This document shows, piece after piece, positions 6,593 to 13,998 of a stretch of 38,273 nucleotides of DNA. Each line of letters begins with the position of its first letter. The first letter of the stretch is position 1. Position numbers and translations under genes: made by a program. The DNA is from Planctomycetota bacterium (lineage in GTDB: Bacteria > Planctomycetota > Planctomycetia > Gemmatales > Gemmataceae), in NCBI GenBank assembly GCA_021325115.1, contig JAJPHU010000150.1, forward strand, positions 1 to 38,273, in the 5' to 3' direction. The notes under the pieces were generated by a model. The model saw only the letters and a program-made list of their open reading frames with translations. It was not told the DNA's origin and did no database searches.

Positions 6593-8551
6593 GTGGTTCG
6601 GAATGCGAAGAGGAACCTTCTACCCGCAGCGGCGCTGATGCTCTGTCTCGCCTGCGGTGTCGGGGTTGCTTGCAACATAGCCCACGGTCAAGCCCAAACG
6701 CCTCCGCTGCTTCCATCAATGGAATCGACAGAGACATCAGCAAAGTGCGCGGATCAAACGATGGATCGCCTGACGCTTATCGAGGAGCATCTACGCAATC
6801 TGGAAGAGCGCAATCAGCAATTACAGAAGCAGTATGATTCATTGAAGGCAGAGTACGAAAAGATCCTTGACAAGGCCCAATCGCCCCTATTCAGCAGCGA
6901 TGCCAAAGAGGCGGACGGCGGCGGCGTTCCTGGCGGCGTGGAGTGGGGGCCGGAGGCTCCCGTGAAGAAGAGCGGCGGACAGACGGAGGGTGCCAGGCAG
7001 ACGGCAGGCGGCGGCGAAGAAGAAGAAGAGATTCCTGGAGTTGTTGCCGGCAGGGGTGGTCTGCAGCGTGCCGGGGCAGGGACAATGCCCGGGAGGGCGC
7101 AGCGGCCGCCCTTGTTTCGATTCGGCCTGTTATGGTTTCGCGACGACACCGCAGAAATCGCTGGGCGCGGACCGTACCGGCCCGACATGCCGGCTTACGA
7201 ACATCGAATTGGCACGGGGGCTTTCCTGGGCGGCGCGGAAAACGGTGTCACCTGGCACTCTTCGGATAACTATTTCACCCTCACTTTCCACAACTTGACT
7301 CAGCTGGATTTGCGCGAACCGATCCAGCAAGGCGACCCGCTGCACGGCGGCTTTATCATTCCTCGACAACGTTGGTATTTTGAAGGCAAAGTCGGCGACT
7401 ATGCCAATTTCGTCACCTCCGTCAACCGCGGCTATGCCTCTCTTGACCTTCTGGATTCTTATGCAGACTACATCGTACATCCGGAATGGCTATCCTTCCG
7501 CGTTGGCCGCATGAAAGTCCCCTCGCAATACGAATACATTTCGATTGACGAGGCCAACCTCATCGGTCCCGAGCGCTCCATCTGGGTGCAAAACTTCGCC
7601 GGCAATCGGCAATTGGGCGCCATGGCCCATGGCCGGCTCTTCAATCGTCGCATCGAATACTATGTCGGCGCCTTCAACGGACAGCGCCGTTCCTTTGAAG
7701 ATTACAATAGCAGCCGCGATTATTTCTTTTACCTGGATTATCGGCCTTTCATCCAATCAGGCGTTGACTGGCTATCAGGACTGCACCTGGTGGGGACTTA
7801 CAATTTCGGCGAAGAGCGGCAGCCCCTCAGCCCGATTGCCTTACGTACCATGAACCAGCTATCCAACAGCAATGCAGCAGCTTTTGTCTCTCCCACCATC
7901 CTGGAATTCAATAACAACGTATTCGAAAATGGTCCCCGTGGATTTTATTCTTTTGAGACAGTTTATTACTATAAAAGTTGGGGCTTCCTGGCCGGCATCC
8001 AGGGAGGATATCAGGATTACTCCATTGAGTATACGACGACTCCCTCCGCGCCGAAGTCTGGATCGGCCCCAACGCCCGCTTCCTCGGTGACTTCGCCTTT
8101 CGCCTCCACTCGTCAGAATGCCAACAATGAGTTCCTGGACGTCAACAGTCCAATTCGGACGCACGTCCCAACTGTAGGCTGGTCGTTTCAGACCTGGTAC
8201 TTCCTTACAGGGGAAGAGATCACTCGACGGCGCTACCTGGTCGAGCCGCGGCAACCCTATGGCTATTATGATGGTTATATTCATCCGGGGGCCATCGAAT
8301 TGTTCGCTAAAGTCTCCGATTTACAAATGGGCGATGCTATCTTTCGCGGTGGTATCGTTAACCGTGCTCTATGGACCAATCGGGCCTTCGCTCCCGAAAT
8401 TGGCGTCAACTGGTATCTAACCCACTTTGTGAAGTTCACTTTTGATTATCAACATGTATTTCTGGGCAATCCCGTTGTCCTCGACGAAGCCACCGGCAAA
8501 TTCACCAAGAATTATGATCTGTTTCTGTTCCGAACTCAGCTCTTCTTCTAA
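6593..8551 (+). CDS. phosphate-selective porin O/P-like outer-membrane protein with N-terminal coiled coil
   Basis: The 652-residue product has a signal peptide (KRNLLPAAALMLCLACGVG), a short coiled coil at about residues 57-95 (EEHLRNLEERNQQLQKQYDS), a Gly/Glu-rich low-complexity linker to about residue 165, then a long porin-type beta barrel. Barrel features are RWYFEGKVGDYANFVTSVNR, YADYIVHPEWLSFRVGRMKV and many alternating aromatic strands; the last residue is Phe (RTQLFF), the usual outer-membrane assembly signal. This layout is seen in planctomycete OprO/OprP-like porins, which let anions or small solutes through the outer membrane. GTG 6593 is chosen because AGGGAG (6581-6586) is six bases ahead of it; TTG 6578 is the alternative. 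The lipoprotein gene downstream follows by 23 bases and is probably co-transcribed. The solute is unknown. Confidence 0.8.
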   Translation: MVRNAKRNLLPAAALMLCLACGVGVACNIAHGQAQTPPLLPSMESTETSAKCADQTMDRLTLIEEHLRNLEERNQQLQKQYDSLKAEYEKILDKAQSPLFSSDAKEADGGGVPGGVEWGPEAPVKKSGGQTEGARQTAGGGEEEEEIPGVVAGRGGLQRAGAGTMPGRAQRPPLFRFGLLWFRDDTAEIAGRGPYRPDMPAYEHRIGTGAFLGGAENGVTWHSSDNYFTLTFHNLTQLDLREPIQQGDPLHGGFIIPRQRWYFEGKVGDYANFVTSVNRGYASLDLLDSYADYIVHPEWLSFRVGRMKVPSQYEYISIDEANLIGPERSIWVQNFAGNRQLGAMAHGRLFNRRIEYYVGAFNGQRRSFEDYNSSRDYFFYLDYRPFIQSGVDWLSGLHLVGTYNFGEERQPLSPIALRTMNQLSNSNAAAFVSPTILEFNNNVFENGPRGFYSFETVYYYKSWGFLAGIQGGYQDYSIEYTTTPSAPKSGSAPTPASSVTSPFASTRQNANNEFLDVNSPIRTHVPTVGWSFQTWYFLTGEEITRRRYLVEPRQPYGYYDGYIHPGAIELFAKVSDLQMGDAIFRGGIVNRALWTNRAFAPEIGVNWYLTHFVKFTFDYQHVFLGNPVVLDEATGKFTKNYDLFLFRTQLFF

Positions 8552-8574
8552 GCCAAGGCGTGATGGAGAAACTC

Positions 8575-9081
8575 ATGAACCGGCGGAAGGTTTTGGCGAG
8601 ACCGCCATTGGTTGGCTTGCTTGGCGCACTGCTCTTGCCAGCCATATGCGGCTGCGCGAATGCTCGGGTCGTCCGCGAAGCACCGGACGGCGGCGTGATC
8701 GCCATACCGATGAACAACAATTGCTGGCCGATGTATTATCGCAGCCGGGCCGAAAAGCTGATGAGCGCGAAATGTCCGGAGGGTTACCGCATCGTTCGGG
8801 AAGAATATGTGTGGGACGGTAAGCCCGGTCCCGAGGGCCATCGCGCTCACGACAGCTACTTCGGCTACACCGACCCGCACGATGAGATGGCTCCATATCT
8901 CCGCAAAGAATACTGGATCGCCTTCCAGGCTACGCCATCCGCGAGCCGACAACCGGCAAGGAATACATCACCCCAATCGGGCCAATCCATTCCTCCGTCT
9001 TCTCCATCTGCCGGTTCGAGCAAGGAAGAACTGCCTCCTCCCCGTCCCTTAAAGGATATCCAAGAACAACTTCCAAAGTAG
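8575..9081 (+). CDS. small lipoprotein of unknown function
   Basis: This 168-residue product has a basic N terminus, a hydrophobic core (VGLLGALLLPAI) and cysteines at 25 and 27 that fit a lipoprotein cleavage site (ICGC). The mature part holds GGVIAIPMNNNCWPMYYRSRAE and KCPEGYRIVREEYVW (written here in part), a pattern I know only from planctomycete hypotheticals, and then a Ser/Pro-rich tail. I choose ATG 8575 because GGAGAA stands six bases ahead; GTG 8560 and ATG 8563 are also in frame but would put charged residues before the signal. It sits 23 bases after the porin gene, so an envelope role linked to that porin is possible. No enzymatic motif is visible. The 275 bases after it (9082-9356) hold no convincing gene. 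Confidence 0.7.
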   Translation: MNRRKVLARPPLVGLLGALLLPAICGCANARVVREAPDGGVIAIPMNNNCWPMYYRSRAEKLMSAKCPEGYRIVREEYVWDGKPGPEGHRAHDSYFGYTDPHDEMAPYLRKEYWIAFQATPSASRQPARNTSPQSGQSIPPSSPSAGSSKEELPPPRPLKDIQEQLPK

Positions 9082-9356
9082 AAGTGGATGAGAGCATGTT
9101 AGCCGCGTCGGATCGCCTGCGGACACGCCGCCCCAACGGGCAAGTCTGGATGTGGCGTGTCGGCTCGTGCATGGCATACCATTTTGGTTTTCTCAGCGAT
9201 GTTAGGAGGCTACGAATTGAAGGTACAAGTCCAACAACTGCGGCACGGTCTTTATTTAACCGCTTCCTCCTTGACAAGTGCCGTCTCGAATGCGACTAAT
9301 AGAATCTGTTGATGCTCGCCTGATTGTCCCCCCTGCCCTGTAAAGGAGATTTAACC

Positions 9357-10667
9357 TTGACTCCCACTTCTTCTTCGCCGAACGTCGCCACGCGGCGTGA
9401 TTTCCTGGCTGGTGCGGCTGCCGCTACCTTGGCCACGCTGACTTCTGCTGTCCACGCCGCCGGCAGCGACATTCTTCGTATCGGTCTAATCGGCTGCGGC
9501 GGCCGCGGCACCGGTGCGGCCATGCAGGCACTACGTGCTGACAAAAATAGCCGTCTTGTCGCTCTGGGCGATATGTTCGCCGATAAGTTGCAGAAGTGCC
9601 TTGACAACCTCAAAGGTGTCGCTGACATCGCCGATCGCATCGATGTCAAGCCGGACAGCTGTTTCACGGGCTTCAACGCTTATAAATCGGTCATCGAGAT
9701 GTCGGATGTAGTGTTGTTGACGACACCGCCGCACTTTCGGCCGCTGCACCTGAAAGCCGCTGTAGACGCAGGCAAGCATATCTTCGCCGAAAAACCCTGC
9801 GCCGTCGATGCCCCCGGCGTTCGCGCTGTTTTGCAAGCCTGCGACGAGGCCAAGAAAAAGAACCTGTCCATCGTCGCCGGGCTGTGTTGGCGCTATCACC
9901 ATGGCATGCGCGAGACCATGAAGCGCATCCACGACGGTATGATCGGCGATATAACCGCCCTGCAATGTACCTATAATACCGGCGGTCTGTGGTCTGTGAA
10001 ACGCCGGCCTGAATGGAGCGACATGGAATGGCAGTTGCGTAATTGGCTGTACTTTACCTGGTTGTCTGGCGATTTCAACGTCGAGCAGCACATCCACAGC
10101 CTCGACAAGATCGCCTGGGCCATGCAAAACGAGTACCCCAAAAGCGCCGTCGGCAGCGGCGGGCGGCAAGTACGTACCGACCCGCTCTATGGCAACATTT
10201 TCGATCACCATTGTGTGGTTTACGAATACGAAAGCGGTGTGAAGTTGTTCAGTGCCTGTCGTCAGCAAGTCGGCTGTGCCCCCGATATTTCCGATCACGT
10301 TATGGGCAGCAAGGGCACGTGCCATATTGAAACCAATCGCCCTCCGCGCGGCATCATCGTCGCGGGAAAGAAAAAGCTGTGGCAGTCGGTGGCATCGCTG
10401 CGTAACCCACCTCACGATGATATGTATCAAAATGAGCACGATGAGCTGTTTGCCAGTATCCGCGCCGGCAAGCCGATCAACAACGGCGAATGGATGGCCA
10501 AGAGCACGTTAATGGCCATCATGGGGCGCATGGCCACCTACACTGGCCAGGTCATCACCTGGGACATGGCCCTGAACTCCAAGGAAGATTTAACGCCGCC
10601 GGCCTATGAATTCGGTCCCCTGCCGGTGGCCCCGGTCGCTCGGCCGGGAGTGACAAAGTTTGTTTGA
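9357..10667 (+). CDS. Tat-exported Gfo/Idh/MocA family oxidoreductase
   Basis: This 436-residue protein opens with a twin-arginine signal (TRRDFLAGAAAATLATL, Arg13-Arg14, likely cleaved after VHA), so it is exported folded with its cofactor. The NAD(P)-binding Rossmann motif is [11 protein letters not shown], and the family motif EKP is at residues 145-147 with the catalytic lysine at 146. The C-terminal half includes NVEQHIHSLDKIAW, the usual His/Asp substrate region. Planctomycete genomes carry many such proteins, thought to act on sugars in the periplasm; the substrate here is unknown. The start is TTG 9357, eight bases after AAGGAG (9343-9348); the upstream TTG at 9324 lacks such a site. 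A 17-base perfect inverted repeat separates it from the epimerase gene. It could head that operon. Confidence 0.88.
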   Translation: MTPTSSSPNVATRRDFLAGAAAATLATLTSAVHAAGSDILRIGLIGCGGRGTGAAMQALRADKNSRLVALGDMFADKLQKCLDNLKGVADIADRIDVKPDSCFTGFNAYKSVIEMSDVVLLTTPPHFRPLHLKAAVDAGKHIFAEKPCAVDAPGVRAVLQACDEAKKKNLSIVAGLCWRYHHGMRETMKRIHDGMIGDITALQCTYNTGGLWSVKRRPEWSDMEWQLRNWLYFTWLSGDFNVEQHIHSLDKIAWAMQNEYPKSAVGSGGRQVRTDPLYGNIFDHHCVVYEYESGVKLFSACRQQVGCAPDISDHVMGSKGTCHIETNRPPRGIIVAGKKKLWQSVASLRNPPHDDMYQNEHDELFASIRAGKPINNGEWMAKSTLMAIMGRMATYTGQVITWDMALNSKEDLTPPAYEFGPLPVAPVARPGVTKFV

Positions 10668-10677
10668 GGATACAACC

Positions 10678-10730
10678 GCATTGGTTAGCCGCGACACGCT
10701 GCTCCGCTGCAAATCGCGGCTAACCAATGC
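10678..10730. repeat. perfect 17-base inverted repeat between oxidoreductase and epimerase genes
   Basis: Arms 10678-10694 (GCATTGGTTAGCCGCGA) and 10714-10730 pair without mismatch around a 19-base loop. It begins 10 bases after the stop. No T run follows, so it may be a 3'-end stabiliser or attenuator instead of a full terminator. Confidence 0.75.
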
Positions 10731-10751
10731 TGTATGAACGAGCAGGATGCC

Positions 10752-11801
10752 ATGATTCTTGTGACGGGCGGCGCCGGTTTCATCGGTAACCATCTCGTGC
10801 AGCTTCTCCTCGAGCGCGGCGAAACGGTACGCGTTCTCGATTTACCGACCGTCCCTCTATCGCAATTGCCCCTTCATCGCATCGAGCTGATCCTTGGCGA
10901 CATCCGTGATAAGCAAACTGTACGCCGTGCTGTACACGGTTGCCGGGAAGTATATCATCTGGCCGCCAATCCGAATTTATGGACTCAGCAGCGTGGCAGC
11001 TTCCGCCAGGTGAACTATCTTGGCGCCGTCCACGTGATCGATGCCGCATTAGAGGCCGGCGTGCGGCGCGTGCTGCACACGAGCACGGAGAGCATCCTCA
11101 CGCGCGCCGGACAGAGCGATGTCATCCGTGAAGAGCAGCAAGTCGTTTATGAAGATATTATAGGTCCTTATTGTCGTTCAAAATATTTCGCTGAACGCTA
11201 CGCTTTGCGGCTGGGACGGGCCGGTGCGCCGGTGGTGGTGGTCAATCCGACGTTGCCGGTCGGTCCCGGCGACCTGGGCCGATCGCCGCCCACACAAATG
11301 ATGCTTGATTTTTGCCAGGGAAAGCGTCGTGAATATGTCGATGCCGACCTGAACCTTATCGACGTGCGCGACGTGGCTGAGGGTATGATTCACGTCATGG
11401 AGCGTGGTCAGCCCGGTCGCCGTTATCTGCTCGGATATGAAAATATGTCAATCTTTTCTGTATTTCGGCTGCTGGCACAGCTGACCGGATTACCGGAGCC
11501 GCGCTGGCGTGTCCCCTACCCTGTGGCGTTGGCGGCAGCGTACGTCAGTGAATTTATCGCGGATGTCTTCACGCACCGCGCGCCAGCGGCGACGGTCACG
11601 GGTGTCAGACTCACGCGCCGTCGTATGCACTTTGATCCTTCACGCAGTCTCACCGAGTTGGAGCTGCATCCGCGCCCGGTGGTCCAATCGATCACCGAGA
11701 CGGTGGCGTGGTTTGGCAAGATGGGATGGTTGGGGCCTTCAGCTCCACGGCTGTTCCCTTACAGCCGCGGTCCTGTCTGGCAAAGCGGCATTGCTTCGTA
11801 A
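10752..11801 (+). CDS. NAD-dependent epimerase/dehydratase, HpnA-like
   Basis: The product (349 residues) is an extended short-chain dehydrogenase. It has the N-terminal NAD site TGGAGFIG (residues 5-12) and the catalytic YxxxK pair Tyr140-Lys144 (YCRSK). The segments VVVNPTLPVGPGDLG, YVDADLNLIDVRDVAEGM and RRYLLGYENMS match the hopanoid-associated sugar epimerase (HpnA) and dihydroflavonol-reductase-like group. The usual substrate is a nucleotide sugar or a related hydroxy-ketone. I prefer ATG 10752 (MILVTGG) over ATG 10734, because 10734 abuts the palindrome and a GCAGGA site fits 10752. Two glycosyltransferase genes follow on the same strand, which points to a glycan or glycolipid pathway. 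No squalene-hopene cyclase is in the window, so the hopanoid link is only by similarity. Confidence 0.85.
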   Translation: MILVTGGAGFIGNHLVQLLLERGETVRVLDLPTVPLSQLPLHRIELILGDIRDKQTVRRAVHGCREVYHLAANPNLWTQQRGSFRQVNYLGAVHVIDAALEAGVRRVLHTSTESILTRAGQSDVIREEQQVVYEDIIGPYCRSKYFAERYALRLGRAGAPVVVVNPTLPVGPGDLGRSPPTQMMLDFCQGKRREYVDADLNLIDVRDVAEGMIHVMERGQPGRRYLLGYENMSIFSVFRLLAQLTGLPEPRWRVPYPVALAAAYVSEFIADVFTHRAPAATVTGVRLTRRRMHFDPSRSLTELELHPRPVVQSITETVAWFGKMGWLGPSAPRLFPYSRGPVWQSGIAS

Positions 11802-11875
11802 ACACCGGAAAGGCTATACTCCATCGTCTTTCGCCAGATACTGGCGATGGATCGTCGTTCCAGGGAAGGAACCCG

Positions 11876-12961
11876 ATGGATTCCACTGCTACGTCTCCAC
11901 TCTCTGTCCTACCTCCGCTGCCGCGCCGCATGCATCCGCGGCTTCGGCTTGTACCGGCGGTGCCGCGCCTGTCGGTCGTGGTGGTAAACTATTTGTGTTG
12001 GCAGGATACGGCGATGCTGGTACGGCAGTTGCGGACCACCCCTGCCCTGCGCCACGGGGCTGCCGAGATCATCGTTGTGGACAACGATTCGCCCTGGCAC
12101 CCTTTGATTCCCCGGTTGCGGCGAATGCCGGGCGTCTCGCTCCGGCGCTGGCGCGGCAATCGCGGTTTCGCTCGGGCCGTCAACGAAGGGGTCCGTCTCA
12201 GTCGCGGCGATTGGGTCCTCCTGCTCAACCCCGATATGTCGCTGGAGCCGGGTTTTCTCGATAAGGCACTGGCGCGGGCTGAGGAATTGGCCGCAGCCGA
12301 TGCTCGCACCGGCATCCTTGGCTTCGGTCTGCGCAACGCCGATGGCGGTTCCCAGCGCTCGGCGGGTCCGTTCCCAACCTTGGCATCATCGTTGATCCGT
12401 TTGTTGCTGCCGCGGCCATGGCGCAAGTACTACCTGCGCAGCTCGACTGCGTGTCGGCCGGTGGACTGGGTAACGGGCTGTTGCTTGCTGGTACGGCGGA
12501 CGTGTTGGGACGACCTCGGTGGTTTAGACGGCGCTTTCTTTCTCTACTACGAGGACGTGGATCTGTGTCGTCGCGCCCGGGAGCGCGGCTGGACAGTCTG
12601 GCACGAGCCGGCCTTATCGGCCACGCACCATCATCCGCTGCATGCGCGCACTGTGCCGGCCCATCTGCGCCTGGTTACCCGACATGCCCTGTTGACTTAC
12701 GCACGCAAGCACTGGCCGACTTGGCAGACACGCTTGTTGACCGGCATCATCCGCATCGAGGCATGGTGGCGTCGGCATCAAGCATGGCGGCGCGGTGATG
12801 CCTTACGTGCGGGGCTGTTCGATAGTCTGGGCCGCATGGTCGGCGATTTCGCATGCGGACGCATCGCCGCTGCCGGCCAGCGGCTGCTGCGCGTGGTACG
12901 GCGACGGGAGGAATGGCGTGCAGCCCTGTCCAGGTCTAACCATCGTCATCCCCAGCCATAA
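11876..12961 (+). CDS. family 2 glycosyltransferase (rhamnosyltransferase-like)
   Basis: This 361-residue protein is a GT-A fold family 2 glycosyltransferase that would add a sugar from a nucleotide donor to a growing glycan at the cytoplasmic face of the membrane. Seen in order: SVVVVNYL (residues 33-40), VDNDS (68-72), GNRGFARAVNEG (94-105), the metal/donor site NPDMS (118-122), and FFLYYEDVDLCRRARERGW, the acceptor-side signature of WbbL-type enzymes. The C-terminal part is basic and Trp/Arg-rich, suited to membrane contact. ATG 11876 follows GGAAGGA by five to six bases; an upstream reading from 11708 overlaps the epimerase gene and lacks conserved residues. Its last 44 bases overlap the next glycosyltransferase gene, implying translational coupling. 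Confidence 0.88.
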   Translation: MDSTATSPLSVLPPLPRRMHPRLRLVPAVPRLSVVVVNYLCWQDTAMLVRQLRTTPALRHGAAEIIVVDNDSPWHPLIPRLRRMPGVSLRRWRGNRGFARAVNEGVRLSRGDWVLLLNPDMSLEPGFLDKALARAEELAAADARTGILGFGLRNADGGSQRSAGPFPTLASSLIRLLLPRPWRKYYLRSSTACRPVDWVTGCCLLVRRTCWDDLGGLDGAFFLYYEDVDLCRRARERGWTVWHEPALSATHHHPLHARTVPAHLRLVTRHALLTYARKHWPTWQTRLLTGIIRIEAWWRRHQAWRRGDALRAGLFDSLGRMVGDFACGRIAAAGQRLLRVVRRREEWRAALSRSNHRHPQP

Positions 12962-13880
12962 TCGCGCTGATCTGCTGCATCGATGCCTGGCCAGTGTGCG
13001 CCAATACGCACCCGCGGGCACGGAAATCCTCGTGGTCGATGATGCGTCGCCGAACGGTAGCGTCTCTCAGATAGCCCGCACATTTGCCGCCGTGAAGGTG
13101 TTGCGCCTGGAACGACGGCGCGGTTTCTGCGCCGCCGTCAACGCCGGTATCCGCGCCGCCTGCCATCCCATCGTCGAATTGCTGAATGATGACACTGAGG
13201 TGTCAGCAGGTTGGGCAGAAGCAGCCCTGGCACATTTCGCGGATTCGCGCATCGCCGCCGTTGCTCCACTGGTGTTGCGCGGAGCGCCCGGTATGGGAAC
13301 GCCCTTGGTTGATAGCGCCGGCGATTGTTATTTCCTGGGCGGTATCGCTGGCAAGCGCGGCCACGGCCAGCCACTCAGCACGCTCTATCTTCAAGGCGGC
13401 GAAGTTTTCGGCGTCAGTGCCTCCAGTGCTTTCTATCGCCGCCAGGCACTTCTGGACGTAGGCGCCTTTCCCGAAGAATTCGGCGCCTATTTCGAGGACG
13501 TGGATGTAGCATTCCGTCTGCACTGGGCGGGCCATCGCCTCGTTTACGAACCGGAATCGCTGGTATGGCATCGCCTCTCAGCATCCTACGGCCGACCGAC
13601 GCGCCGCTTACTCGAACAGCAATCGTGCAACGAGGAACGCGTATTCTGGCGCAATCTGCCTAATGGCGATCTGCTTCGCGCGGCGCCATGGCACGTCGCC
13701 GTCCTTGCGGCCAAGGCGTACCGCCACTGGCAAGCGGGTAAGTTACTGCCCTTCCTCTTTGGCCGATTGCGCGCCTGGGCGGAAATGCCGCATATTCTTC
13801 ATCATCGCCGCCGTTTGAAAGGTGGAAACGATAGCGTCCATTCAGCAGCATGGGGCGTCGAGCGCCGCTTCTGGAAATGA
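12918..13880 (+). CDS. family 2 glycosyltransferase
   Basis: The 320-residue product is a second GT2 enzyme. Its motifs are LTIVIPSHNR (residues 7-16), VDDAS (40-44), RRGFCAAVNAG (67-77), NDDTE (90-94), and FEDVDVAFRLHWAGH with Glu193-Asp194-Val-Asp196. The start is GTG 12918, with GGAGG (12907-12911) six bases ahead and the family's first strand beginning six residues in; readings from 12795 add residues that belong to the preceding gene's frame region. It overlaps the upstream glycosyltransferase by 44 bases. Together with the HpnA-like epimerase this forms a small glycan-building set, closed by a terminator hairpin at 13883. The donor and acceptor sugars cannot be told from sequence. Confidence 0.87.
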   Translation: MQPCPGLTIVIPSHNRADLLHRCLASVRQYAPAGTEILVVDDASPNGSVSQIARTFAAVKVLRLERRRGFCAAVNAGIRAACHPIVELLNDDTEVSAGWAEAALAHFADSRIAAVAPLVLRGAPGMGTPLVDSAGDCYFLGGIAGKRGHGQPLSTLYLQGGEVFGVSASSAFYRRQALLDVGAFPEEFGAYFEDVDVAFRLHWAGHRLVYEPESLVWHRLSASYGRPTRRLLEQQSCNEERVFWRNLPNGDLLRAAPWHVAVLAAKAYRHWQAGKLLPFLFGRLRAWAEMPHILHHRRRLKGGNDSVHSAAWGVERRFWK

Positions 13881-13882
13881 GA

Positions 13883-13936
13883 ACGAACCGGAAGCATAAG
13901 CGTCGGACGTTCCTTCTGCCGCTTCCGGCTCGTTTT
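13883..13936 (+). terminator. terminator of the epimerase-glycosyltransferase operon
   Basis: Arms 13883-13895 (ACGAACCGGAAGC) and 13921-13933 (GCTTCCGGCTCGT) pair with one mismatch, and TTTT begins in the last arm (13933-13936). It starts two bases after the stop codon and ends right before the sigma54 promoter of the next operon. Confidence 0.65.
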
Positions 13937-13939
13937 GCT

Positions 13940-13956
13940 TTGGCATAGTGTTTGCA
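13940..13956 (+). promoter_or_regulatory. sigma54 (-24/-12) promoter of the RND efflux genes
   Basis: The 17 bases TTGGCATAGTGTTTGCA match the sigma54 consensus YTGGCACGRNNNTTGCW at all but two of its fixed positions. The invariant GG (13942-13943) and GC (13954-13955) are exactly 10 bases apart. Transcription would begin near 13967, leaving a leader of about 32 bases with AAGGAG before the permease ATG. Such promoters need an AAA+ activator; none is in the window, and I could not identify an upstream activator site. Confidence 0.7.
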
Positions 13957-13998
13957 CAAGCTCTCCTACGATGCCAGTCGTATGAAGGAGCTTCACTC

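Noticed and set aside
9084-9299. Plus-strand open frame of 71 codons after the lipoprotein gene
   Set aside because: No ribosome site, no signal peptide and no conserved motif; probably chance.
9531-10439. Minus-strand open frame of 302 codons opposite the Gfo/Idh/MocA gene
   Set aside because: The plus strand carries the full family motifs, and the antisense product has no family features.
10752-11801. Naming the epimerase hpnA
   Set aside because: Similarity to HpnA is good in several segments, but no other hopanoid gene is present to confirm it, so I leave the symbol empty.
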